NCBI GenBank assembly: GCA_963800065.1
Contig: CAWCZO010000008.1
Span: 310,001-374,000 of the forward strand
Direction: 5' to 3'
DNA: 64,000 bases
Origin: CAWJFJ01 sp963800065
GTDB taxonomy: Bacteria; Actinomycetota; Acidimicrobiia; Acidimicrobiales; UBA8190
Shown: positions 1 to 7,719 of the stretch, one piece after another
Position numbering within the stretch: position 1 is the first letter of the stretch
Layout: every line of letters begins with the position of its first letter
Notes under the pieces: generated by a model
Told to the model about the DNA's origin: nothing
Database searches by the model: none
Seen by the model: the letters and a program-made list of their open reading frames with translations, nothing else
Program-made: the position numbers and the translations under genes

Positions 1-253
1 GACTCCAGGGCACTCTGGCCCACATTCACGTGGCCCACCGTGACCTCAAAGATCTCCTGGTCGGCTAGTGACTCCGCTTGGCGGGCCAGAAAGGCATCCG
101 GTGACGAGTGCCTGACATGTCGACGACCTTGCCTCAACAGCCCCTACCCGCGCCGGGAATGTTTTGAGCAACGCGAAGAACCTCGTCGAGGGCGCCTTCT
201 CAAACGTCATCTGAGGCCGGCATCCGTTGTTCGCCGAGACACCTCGAAAACGC

Positions 254-1022
254 CTACGAGTCTCTGTAAGTCTGGTCTGACCGGATCGCTCGCGATACCG
301 TTTGCGGGCCCACCTCAAGTGGCTCAACAACCACTGCCGTGCCGAAGGCGAGAAGCTCGACAGCGAATCTCAAAGAGCTCGCCGGTATTGAAGCTGGCCG
401 ATACGATGGCGTTAGCCCCCGCATCGCTGGCCTCGGAGCACATGCGCTCAAACGCCTCCTGTCGGGCGTCCGCGAGGAGTCTCGTGTAGCCGCCGAGCTC
501 ACCGCCAAAGTTCTGAGTCACCCCGGCGATGAGCTTCGAGCCGAGATTCCTAGCTCGTACCGTGGTGCCAGTCACGACGCCGAGTTCCTTCACAATGTGA
601 TAGCCAGCCAGTTCGAAGCGCGTCGTCACCATCACCTGCCGCCGAATGATCCGCACAGGCATGCCGCAAACGGCACAAAACGTTTGCTCGGGCCCGAGGT
701 CTGCGGCGCAGCCAGCGCACTTCGTCGATGCCGACTCTTTAGATCCCAGCGATGATCTCTCATCTTCAACCCACGGATCGCCTTCTGTCTCGGCGGCGCC
801 GGGCTCGAGGAGGGCAAACGCTCGCCTCGCCGCCTTAAAACCAATCTCGTTGTGCACGAACTCATCGTCGGGCGTGCGCTTGCGGCGCTGCGTCGGGTAG
901 TCCGAGGCCAGCCATATCTGATAGGCGTCTGCCGCCTCGACCAGGACATAGAGCTCGCCCTCGGCCAGAACGGTTTCGCCAGATGTCAAGGTCACGACGT
1001 CAGTTGTATCATTTCGGCGCAC
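254..1022 (-). pseudogene. Zinc-ribbon plus YbjQ (UPF0145) domain protein, frameshifted near its C-terminus
   Basis: The main reading frame (324-1022, GTG start) begins with a variable region. It then has a CAGC...CAVC zinc-ribbon-like pair near residues 102-119 and a YbjQ/UPF0145-type domain from about residue 130 (VTTRFELAGYHIVKELG, then DAGANAIVSASFNTGE). In-frame it ends in an unfamiliar tail. The neighbouring frame, running to a stop at 254, reads FAVELLAFGTAVVVEPLE, which is the expected end of this family (typically ...YGTAVVV.P). The gene therefore looks intact except for a one-base frame change near 360-375. This may be a real mutation or a sequence error. The molecular function of the YbjQ family is unknown. 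Confidence 0.6.
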
Positions 1023-1311
1023 GTAGAGACGGGCCCAAGCTGCAGGCTCCGGCCGCGAGCGCGGCGAACCGGGCCGGTTTGAGTCGTTTGGGTCGTAGCC
1101 AACGATAGCTCCTCTCCGGAGTAGCTGAGGAGACCTCTGTGCGCCCTAATGTCCGGCGTTGGTTGAGCTCGACGAACAGCCCAACGAGGCGGCCACAGGC
1201 GGACTCTTCCTGCTCGGGGGTCATCCTCCCGTAGGTGGCGGGCAGGAGCCAGAGCCAGCAGTGATCTAGATTCCAGAGGCATGAAGTGTCACGTCGCGAG
1301 TCCACGTTACC

Positions 1312-3519
1312 GTGCTCGGTGTCGGCGCACTCCTGGCTGCGTGCTCGTCGACGACGCGCAGTTTTCGGAACGCTTGGCTGAGCTTTCCCTCGGGCGTCGA
1401 GTACGTGCGCACACTGCCCATCGGTTCTGTAAACTCCGTAACGGATGGTCGCAATGTGAAGCTGAGGAGATCCCTGGACGACGCCCGTCATGGAGGTGGC
1501 CAGCGCGGGTCGCATCGCAACGGCATTAGACGAGCAGCGACCATTGTTACCTTCGCTATGGCCGCGACCGTGATTTCGAGTTGCTCTTCACCTGCCACTG
1601 GCGTCCGGACTTACAAGGTCAGTGACAGCACCACGATCTCAATTTCCGCATCAGAGCATTCGACGGTGACCGCGGCTCCTGCCAAAGTTGGCATCGCGAG
1701 GAGCGTGCAGACCTCGGCTGGTCCTGTGTCTAATCCGCTCCAACTACTCGACACCCCAGAGCGGATCACGGTTACAGGTCCTCTCGGCGTGATGGGGGCG
1801 ACCATATCGGTGACTGTCTCGGCCGCTCAGAGCCCTGGCACAACCCCGTTCCTTGCCACCTACAACCCAGCGGACGATGGCTGGACTGCCGTCGCCAGCA
1901 ACTACGATCCCACCTCCCACACCGTCAGCGCGCACCTCGCTCGGCCTGCCCTCACTGCAGACGCAAGTGGACCCCACGAGATGCTTGACGGCTGGGAAGC
2001 AGGAGGCTCCGTAGAGACAACCGGGCTCTTGTCGTCGATCTGGGGAGTGCTTCGTTTCGTCAAATCGGGTCTCGAAGCTGTCGTGAAGGCCGCTGTCGAC
2101 TCAATCTTCAGCGTCGTCAAGCTGACGGGCAAGGCGCCGACATGTAACGGCGCGGACGTGGAGGTGACCGTCTCCCCAAATGACGGCACACTTCAGTTCT
2201 GCGGACAGGATGATGGCAGCACGGCGGTGACGCTGAAGGTCGTAAGTACGCTAGCGTTTCCTACTGACCTAGATGCGGGCAGCTCACCAATAGCTCTCGT
2301 TCCGCCCGATGACGTCTTCGGCGACATCGATCAAGCGTTGTTGTCCGCCAGTAATGGTCGTCTGGTCGGCAAGGTAATCCCGGGTGGGAGCGAGGCCGAC
2401 GTGACCTTGCCGCTCCCTGCGGGCCAGAAGTCCAGCGTGACGACCTCCTTGGACACCGTCTCTTACCTGACCGGGATAATCTACTCGGCCATCCAGGTAC
2501 TCACCGTTATCGAGTCGGACGTTGGCTCTGCCGCGACTAAATCGAATCTGGCTGCCATTGGAAGAGGAACGTGCGCCGCGCAGATAGCGGCTGCGCTTCC
2601 CACTGTCTCGTTGACGGCCGAAGCGCTCAAGAGTCTGGCAACTCTCGGGTTCACCTGCGCCGAGGCAGTCGTGGACCTCGGAGCGCCCGGTGTGGTGGCC
2701 GCCGTGGCCGGCGCGGTTGCCGCTGTGTTCGAGGACATCGTTCAGACGGGGTTCTTGACGCTGGAGAGCATTGTTGGTTGGAAGACGGGAGGAGTTCACG
2801 TGCTCACGGTGAGCCGAACCGCCACCGCCAGTTGCCAAGCTCCGCTTCTGTTCCAGGCCGCAGTTGCGAAGGAACACTTCAACCCGGACGATCCTAGCTA
2901 CGCCGGCTTTGGCGCCAATGGCAACGACCCCGGCGCCTACGACGTGACCTGCGACGACGGTTGGGCGGTAGCGCTTATTAGCCGGCCAAACGTGGGAACG
3001 ACCGATGGCTTCACGGTGTTCACGGTCCAAGGTGGCGCCTGGGTCGAATTCGGACAGATGGGTGGCTCCGACGCGGCCTGCCAAATGGTCGAGCTCGGTG
3101 TTCCAGAAAGCATCGCCCTCGACCTCTCGCACGGCGTTGCGGACTCCCCCGAGGCGGGGTGTACCCTTGCCACCGCAGCACCGCCGGGTATTCCTGTGTT
3201 GGAGATTTCCTCCCCAGGGGAGACGTTCGACGGTATCAAGCCCAGCACCATCGACTTCAGCAACGACTCCACAAACATCATCACGAACTTGACTTGGTCC
3301 TCCTGGACGACGACAGGCGCATCCGGTCAGGGTACCTGGGAGGACCTGAGCTGTAACCCGGACTGCGCGACCGGTCCCGAAACCCCCTATCCCGCATCGA
3401 TAACATTATCTGACCCTGTCGATGGGCATTTCACTCAGCTGACCGAGACGACAACCGGGCCGGATGGTTTCACGAATCAGGACACGTACCCGAACCCGTG
3501 GGCGCTGGGCGCCAACTAA
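1312..3519 (+). CDS. Large secreted lipoprotein of unknown function
   Basis: The frame is open from a GTG at 1312 to 3519 (735 codons). The start is uncertain because two lipoprotein-like signals lie in the same frame. The first is GVGALLAACSS directly after 1312. The second is a basic stretch, then a hydrophobic run ending VISSCSS around 1530-1590; for it a GTG at 1456 or ATG at 1558 would serve. No start has a clear ribosome binding site. The mature part is rich in Ser/Thr/Val/Ala and looks like beta-rich extracellular sequence, with small hydrophobic Ala/Val/Gly stretches near residues 450-480. I recognise no catalytic family. The protein is probably anchored to the outer face of the membrane. 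Confidence 0.6.
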   Translation: MLGVGALLAACSSTTRSFRNAWLSFPSGVEYVRTLPIGSVNSVTDGRNVKLRRSLDDARHGGGQRGSHRNGIRRAATIVTFAMAATVISSCSSPATGVRTYKVSDSTTISISASEHSTVTAAPAKVGIARSVQTSAGPVSNPLQLLDTPERITVTGPLGVMGATISVTVSAAQSPGTTPFLATYNPADDGWTAVASNYDPTSHTVSAHLARPALTADASGPHEMLDGWEAGGSVETTGLLSSIWGVLRFVKSGLEAVVKAAVDSIFSVVKLTGKAPTCNGADVEVTVSPNDGTLQFCGQDDGSTAVTLKVVSTLAFPTDLDAGSSPIALVPPDDVFGDIDQALLSASNGRLVGKVIPGGSEADVTLPLPAGQKSSVTTSLDTVSYLTGIIYSAIQVLTVIESDVGSAATKSNLAAIGRGTCAAQIAAALPTVSLTAEALKSLATLGFTCAEAVVDLGAPGVVAAVAGAVAAVFEDIVQTGFLTLESIVGWKTGGVHVLTVSRTATASCQAPLLFQAAVAKEHFNPDDPSYAGFGANGNDPGAYDVTCDDGWAVALISRPNVGTTDGFTVFTVQGGAWVEFGQMGGSDAACQMVELGVPESIALDLSHGVADSPEAGCTLATAAPPGIPVLEISSPGETFDGIKPSTIDFSNDSTNIITNLTWSSWTTTGASGQGTWEDLSCNPDCATGPETPYPASITLSDPVDGHFTQLTETTTGPDGFTNQDTYPNPWALGAN

Positions 3520-3886
3520 ATGGACTTCGGACCTCTCTCTCGCACGTCGCCAGCCCTACTGATGTTGTGCATGTGGTACAGGATTGATCCCCGAAAGCTC
3601 CTGAAGGCCGTCGTTTCAGAATCGATGTCCTGAGTCAGGCCGAGGATCGTTCCTATGGGCGTGCGAGGAGCGACTCCGGAGCACGCCGAGCAATCCGATC
3701 CTTCCCGGGCGTCGACCGGTCCCCGTTTCGAGGATCTCGATGGTCTGCCCGAGGCTGGCGGGTGCCACGGCTACATCGCGAGGCCAAGAACCGCGAATTT
3801 CGACCCGAACCCGTCAACGTGGTACACGTGGTACAGGAATCCGTGGTTCGCGCTGCACAAAAAACGCACGCAACACGGGCAACTAC
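3520..3886. other. Non-coding stretch left of the integration site
   Basis: I see no convincing gene between the lipoprotein stop and the tRNA-Gly fragment. The stretch contains copy 1 of a dispersed hairpin-bearing repeat and, just to its right, a GGTC repeat array. Open frames here lack ribosome sites and recognisable sequence. Confidence 0.5.
3627..3704 (+). repeat. Dispersed hairpin-bearing repeat, copy 1
   Basis: This stretch of roughly 75-80 bases matches 17676-17752 closely. Both copies contain the arms GGCGTGC and GCACGCC (here 3658-3664 and 3681-3687) enclosing a second small stem GGAG/CTCC. The element could fold into an interrupted hairpin of about 30 bases. Copies lie downstream of one secreted-protein gene (this copy) and just beyond the stop of another (copy 2). 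The role is unknown; a small repetitive extragenic palindrome is a possible reading. Confidence 0.6.
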
Positions 3887-3911
3887 GGTCAATAGCGGTC
3901 TGTTGTGGTCA
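3887..3911 (+). repeat. GGTC array A (three 10-bp-spaced repeats), candidate integrase arm site
   Basis: GGTCA, GGTCT and GGTCA begin at 3887, 3897 and 3907, exactly one helical turn apart. The array lies 83 bases left of the first base of the tRNA-Gly fragment at 3990. The same A-T-A order of last bases occurs in the arrays at 5532 and 6862. Phased direct repeats beside an attachment core are typical of arm-type sites bound by tyrosine integrases. That function is inferred here. Confidence 0.55.
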
Positions 3912-5269
3912 GTCGAAAACGTCGATCGTGCTGCGGCAATTTGCAAAAGTGCAGGTAGAGGAGTTGAGCGCACATCGTTGGCTTGTTTATTGCCAAGGTG
4001 AGGGTCGCGGGTTCGAATCCCGTCGTCCGCTCCAAAGAATCTCCTGGTAAAGGCCCGTTTCCGGGTTGGCCCGCCGAAGTGCTCCGAAGGGGCGTGCGCG
4101 ATTCGTGCGCGATCGACTCTGTCGACCCCGTTCGGGAAGCGCGGTCGGTCCGGCGCCGACGGTGTTCGTCGATGGGGACCACCTTGGCCGAGGCGGCCAG
4201 CTCCGCCAGGGCGACGGCGAGGGCCCTATCCCGCTCGGCGGTGGCGTGCTGGTAGCGCAGAGCAGCCACGGGGGTGGCATGCCCCAGCCGAGACATGAGC
4301 TCCTTGGTGGTGGCCCCGGAGACGGCCGCCCAGGTGGCTCCGGCGTGGCGCAGGTCGTGCAACCGGACGTCTGGACGTCCGATGGATGTCTCGGGCCCCG
4401 TTCCACGCCCGCTGGAGCGTCTTCACGGCCAAGGGGTTGCCCGTGGTGCCGGCGAACAGCCAAGAGTTCGGACCGTCCCCCACGTGACGGATCAGATGCC
4501 CCTCGATGGCGGGAGCGATGTTCGACGGATAGTGCACCGTCCGTGTCCCGGCCTCGGACTTGGGAGGCCCGATGGTCATGGTGCCGTCGAGCATGTGGAC
4601 GACGGCCCGCTCGATGTGCACGGTGCCCCGGGCCACGTCGACGTCCCCACGCTGGAGCCCGAGGACCTCTCCTCGCCGTAGGCCACACCACGATGCCAGG
4701 AGCACGAGTGCCCGGAGACGCTCGGGCATGGCCTCGGCCAGGGCCTCGACCTCGGCGATGGACACCAGGGGTCGCTCCGGAGAGTGCTCGCTGCCGCCGC
4801 CACGGACCTGACATGGATTGCGGGCGATCAACTCGTCGGCGATGGCGGTCCGGCAGATCGAACTCAGCAGCCGGTAGGCGGCGGCACCAGTCGTGGGGCG
4901 ATCGGCTGAGAGCCGGGCGTGCCAGGTCCGCACGGCGGCGGGGGAGAGATCGGTCATGGTCTTGTCGCCGAGCAGAGGAAGGATGTTGTGCTCGAGGAGG
5001 TAGCGGTACTTGTCGACCGTACGGGGGCGCAGGTTGGGCCGATCAGTCAGCCAGGCTGACGCATAGACCCGCAGAGTCACCGCACCGGCCAGTGGATCAA
5101 CCCAGCCGCCCCGCCTGATCGAGGTCTCGATCCCGCTCAGATAGGCCCAGGCATCGCTCTTGGTCCTGAAGGTGTCGGGACCGACATGGCGGCGGCCTTC
5201 GTGCCAGTAGCTGGCCTGGTGGCGACCGGAGGGTAGCGTCCGTACTGATCCGAATCGCTTCGCCATCAC
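3889..5269 (-). pseudogene. Tyrosine site-specific recombinase (phage-type integrase), frameshifted
   Basis: The 5' part starts at 5269 (MMAKRFGSVRTLPSGRHQA) and gives the N-terminal arm and core-binding domain. It continues into the catalytic domain with the first Arg in CGLRRGEVLGL. The frame then shifts near 4380-4400, at a GGGCCCC run. The other frame continues GRPDVRLHDLRHAGATW with the H-x-x-R motif, then LGHATPVAALRYQ with the Tyr nucleophile. All catalytic residues are therefore present but in two frames. Past the catalytic domain the frame runs through the tRNA-Gly core, giving the familiar tRNA-derived string ERTTGFEPATLTLA, and stops at 3889 outside the element. The integrase is probably inactive unless the frameshift is a sequence error. 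Confidence 0.8.
3990..4032 (+). mobile_element. Left attachment site: 3' fragment of tRNA-Gly(GCC)
   Basis: The 43 bases equal the 3' part of a tRNA-Gly. They comprise an anticodon loop TTGCCAA (anticodon GCC), the T-arm with loop TTCGAAT, the acceptor 3' strand CGTCCGC and discriminator T. An encoded CCA follows at 4032-4034. No matching 5' half (GCGGACG...) lies upstream, so this is a displaced fragment, not a working tRNA. The identical 43 bases recur at 6952-6994. Confidence 0.8.
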
Positions 5270-5531
5270 TCCTCACGCTCAACCATCCGAGTCGAACCGG
5301 TGACCTCTTTCGACGAGGCTAGGGCATATCCGCAAGGTCGATCGTCGTGCTGCCGTGCCGCCTGCGGCGGCTTGGCGCCTGGAGGTGATGCCAACGACGC
5401 GCCCCTCATGATCGGCGAGACGAATCCACCACTCACGGTTGCGTGGGTCTTCATGACCGCCACAGTGTCAACCGGGTGTGATGCTCGGAGAAGGAAGACA
5501 CGGGTCACACCGGTTGCGCATGGACCGGCCT
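5270..5531. other. Region upstream of the integrase, no gene seen
   Basis: No supportable gene lies here. It is the 5' flank of the integrase and probably carries its promoter, but I cannot point to a convincing -35/-10 pair. Confidence 0.4.
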
Positions 5532-5566
5532 GGTCACCAATGGTCAGTAACGGTCTCGTACGGTCA
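5532..5566 (+). repeat. GGTC array B (four 10-bp-spaced repeats)
   Basis: GGTCA, GGTCA, GGTCT and GGTCA begin at 5532, 5542, 5552 and 5562. Spacing is exactly 10 bases, and the last three repeat the order seen in arrays A and C. It lies about 260 bases upstream of the integrase start and could be the second arm of the attachment region or a binding site for an excision factor. The DNA to its right (5567-5815) has an A-rich run and then nested GGGCC/GGCCC inverted repeats near 5617-5662, but no gene. Confidence 0.5.
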
Positions 5567-5815
5567 CAAAAAATCAGGTCCGATTATTTTCTTGGAATCA
5601 TCCGCTCATGGCCGCAAGGGCCTTACGGGCCTTCGGCCCGACGGCCCGGGCACCAGGGCCCTGTCACCTATCAGGCCTCGACCCGTTGTCTGGCCGGGAC
5701 GAAGCGCTCCAGAGGGTCCAACGTAGTGCCGAGGGAAATCGTGCTGATCATTCGTAAGGTATGTATTTAGGGGGTGCTGTGTTACAGGGTCCGCACCCGC
5801 TTCCCCTCGTGACGG

Positions 5816-6013
5816 TTAGACGGCGCCAAGCTGCTCACGCAGCAGGAAGAGCGCTCGCTCCCGGTTTTCCTCAGTGCTGGGTTGATCGTCAACTCCCACC
5901 ACCGTGCCACTGGGGATGTGCGTGATCCGAACGCCGCACGGGCCGCCACCCATCATCCTCATCACGTCAACCCGTAGGTCCTCCGGGGCGATCTCCATCT
6001 CTCCATCATGCAC
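5816..6013 (-). CDS. Mini protein resembling a degenerate release-factor (RF-1) domain
   Basis: This 65-residue product begins at GTG 6013, or at an ATG six codons in. It reads ...PEDLRVDVMRMMGGGPC, then GVRITHIPSGTVV, a short gap and NRERALFLLREQL. These blocks align in order with the peptidyl-tRNA hydrolase domain of class I release factors and ArfB: LRIDV.R..G.GGQ, then AVRITH.PTG.VV, then N..AL..LR..L. However, the GGQ and the following NTTDSA loop are missing. A hydrolase role is therefore doubtful. It may be a decoy, a remnant or a distinct small family. It is cargo of the integrated element. Confidence 0.5.
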   Translation of the reverse strand: MHDGEMEIAPEDLRVDVMRMMGGGPCGVRITHIPSGTVVGVDDQPSTEENRERALFLLREQLGAV

Positions 6014-6204
6014 GAGTCAAACCGTCGTGGCCCGTTCTTTGCCTCCTGGATCGCTCAAGACCGGGTATCACCCGGCCACCGCATGAGCCGCCAGTCGGAG
6101 ATCGGGGACGTCGGCTCTCCGACGTGAACCCCTACGCCATTCATCGTGACTATCCGACCGAATGCGATCCCGATCCGAGCCATAGGTCGGCTCTGAGATC
6201 TGGT

Positions 6205-6474
6205 TCAAGCGTGTTGCGGGCGAGGCGCTGGCTCGAAGTCCCCGTGGAGGACCAGCGGGTCGAGGTCCAACCCGTTCGGCCAGGCGACGGTGCCATTGAC
6301 GACAGTGACCTTGGCAAAGTAGTCGAGGTCCTTCAGGGGCTCGAACATGGGTCCCCACAGGTCACCGGCCAGGTTGACTACACGCTCCACGCCGTCGTCG
6401 AAAGCCAGTCGCAGCCCGTAAGGGGGCACAACCACAACCGAAATCACGTGGGGTATCTGTTGGATCTTCTTCAT
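6205..6474 (-). CDS. DUF2442-family protein
   Basis: This 89-residue protein has the DUF2442 pattern: a hydrophobic strand (HVISVVVVPPYGLRLAFDDGVER), a region L.GPMFEPLKD...F..V and a final WPNGLDLDP. Its ATG overlaps the stop of the upstream DUF4160 gene by four bases (ATGA at 6471-6474), so the two are translationally coupled. The pair is common on mobile DNA and is often suspected of being toxin-antitoxin-like. No activity can be read from the sequence. Confidence 0.75.
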   Translation of the reverse strand: MKKIQQIPHVISVVVVPPYGLRLAFDDGVERVVNLAGDLWGPMFEPLKDLDYFAKVTVVNGTVAWPNGLDLDPLVLHGDFEPAPRPQHA

Positions 6475-6731
6475 GGCAGTGCCTCAATTGTACCTGGTTC
6501 GACTCGCGTCCACGCCCGTTCCCAGGCGACGACGAGTTCGTCCTGGTGCAGGCCGTGCCATTCCCGGACCAATCGGATTGCCCGGCGGGGGAGGGAACCG
6601 GCGTAGACGCTTGCATCTTCGATGACGATGAGCGCCTCATGATCTCCGTAGGAGGCGTGGTAGTGGGGCGGCGCATGGTCCCGCCAGTACATGGTGATCA
6701 CGATCCCGTAGAACTCGCTCAGCCTCGGCAT
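6471..6731 (-). CDS. DUF4160-family protein
   Basis: This 86-residue protein carries the family hallmark of a Phe/Tyr-rich start followed by MYWRDHAPPHYHASYGD, then a strand segment and a helix RAIRLVREWHGLHQDEL ending in W.R. It is the first gene of a coupled pair with the DUF2442 gene. The family's role is unknown; small size and pairing make a toxin-antitoxin-like system plausible (inference). Confidence 0.75.
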   Translation of the reverse strand: MPRLSEFYGIVITMYWRDHAPPHYHASYGDHEALIVIEDASVYAGSLPRRAIRLVREWHGLHQDELVVAWERAWTRVEPGTIEALP

Positions 6732-6861
6732 GCTCTGGCTCCCGAGTCGACCCTCATGCCGGGGACGCTACCGAGGCCCTGTGACGGCCTTCGGACGGTC
6801 CGTCCTGACAATCGCCGCCGGTTCCGTGCGCGATTCGTGCGCGATTGAATCGACATCGAGG

Positions 6862-6886
6862 GGTCACGGGCGGTCTCCGGCGGTCA
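6862..6886 (+). repeat. GGTC array C (three 10-bp-spaced repeats)
   Basis: GGTCA, GGTCT and GGTCA begin at 6862, 6872 and 6882. This is the same order and spacing as array A, at a similar distance (70 bases) left of the tRNA-Gly fragment at 6952. In a circularised element this array would flank the core on the side opposite the integrase, as an arm of attP would. Confidence 0.55.
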
Positions 6887-6951
6887 CTCAGACTGCGTTT
6901 GACCTGGGGAATCATCATTCGAGCCCTGGTCGAGCGAGTCGTCCGGGAGAC

Positions 6952-6994
6952 TTGCCAAGGTGAGGGTCGCGGGTTCGAATCCCGTCGTCCGCTC
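6952..6994 (+). mobile_element. Right attachment site: 3' fragment of tRNA-Gly(GCC)
   Basis: These 43 bases are identical to 3990-4032 and again lack a tRNA 5' half. Read on the minus strand the site continues a frame FERTTGFEPATLTLASLPDD that stops near 6884. That would become the C-terminus of the integrase if the two repeats recombined. Confidence 0.8.
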
Positions 6995-7401
6995 GAAAGA
7001 ACGGCAGGTCAGACACACATTTGGACAGCCTTCGTTTTTCGCTTGCCCATCATCTGCCCATCGCTTGCCCATCACGGCGGATGACCCTCATTCCGGCCAG
7101 GTGAGGGTCTTCTGAGCATCACCTGGTGGAGGGGAGGTTCAGTGGATAGTCAACGCGGGCTGCGAACTCGACGAGCGTTCGCTGCGCAGCGCGGCGAGTG
7201 CCCCTCGTCGTGGCGCTCCTCCAGTGGCGTCTCTGCCAGTTTCGGGATCGGTCCCGGCGTAGACCCTCAACTCCCAGCTGTCGCCTCTCTTGCGCATTGA
7301 TCCTGGCATCGCTCCTCCCCGTTTTCGATCAGGCGAGCCTCGGTGTACCCGAAAGGATCAACGTTGCCCGCCGTACTGGAGTTTCGCCAAGAACCTCGCC
7401 C
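6995..7401. other. Non-coding stretch right of the attachment site
   Basis: I see no supportable gene. Short open frames lack ribosome sites and family resemblance. Confidence 0.4.
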
Positions 7402-7659
7402 TCACGTCCGGGGAATGACATGGAACCACCCTGTTTCACCACAGTGCGGGCACTCAGGCTCATCGTCTGCCACAAGCACGTCTTCTAAGGGAAAGCTCCA
7501 TCTGCATCTCCCACAACCCCAACCCACATGCCAATCAGAGACACTGGTCTCAAACGCAGGGCCGTTCGGGTCGACCTCAGGATGACGAGAACGCGCATCG
7601 TCAACAAATGCGGCCTGAGCGTCGGAGGTGAGATATTGAAGGCGAATAGCCTTCGACAT
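7402..7659 (-). CDS. Small zinc-ribbon-like hypothetical protein
   Basis: This 85-residue protein starts at ATG 7659. Two Cys pairs, CGRC near residue 49 and CPHC near residue 71, fit a small zinc-binding fold. No specific family is recognised. It lies downstream of the copper ATPase gene but is transcribed on the same strand after it (gap about 60 bases), so co-transcription is possible. Confidence 0.6.
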   Translation of the reverse strand: MSKAIRLQYLTSDAQAAFVDDARSRHPEVDPNGPAFETSVSDWHVGWGCGRCRWSFPLEDVLVADDEPECPHCGETGWFHVIPRT

Positions 7660-7719
7660 ACTAGAAACTTTCCGGGCTGAGCGGTTCTCGCGCTACCGGC
7701 GGTCGCGGGGACAAGACCA

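Larger units (their letters stand above)
3990..6994. mobile_element. Small integrated element (about 3.0 kb) bounded by tRNA-Gly 3' fragments
   Basis: Two identical 43-bp direct repeats of the tRNA-Gly 3' end bound a segment. The segment holds a tyrosine integrase reading toward the left repeat, a mini release-factor-like gene and a DUF4160/DUF2442 pair. This is the usual architecture of a tRNA-targeting integrative element or a satellite-sized genomic island. The integrase is frameshifted, so the element is probably fixed. The array to the left of the left repeat suggests another element once sat next to it. Confidence 0.6.

Noticed and set aside
1009..1515. Minus-strand frame opposite the start of the lipoprotein gene
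   Set aside because: Low-complexity Arg-rich sequence with no ribosome site; the plus strand carries signal-peptide-like sequence.
3990..4034. Complete tRNA-Gly gene at either 43-bp repeat
   Set aside because: No GCGGACG-type 5' acceptor strand or D-arm is present upstream of either copy; only the anticodon loop onward is found.
5617..5662. Nested GGGCC/GGCCC repeats as an integrase terminator
   Set aside because: They lie upstream of the integrase start, so they cannot terminate it, and no other gene ends there.
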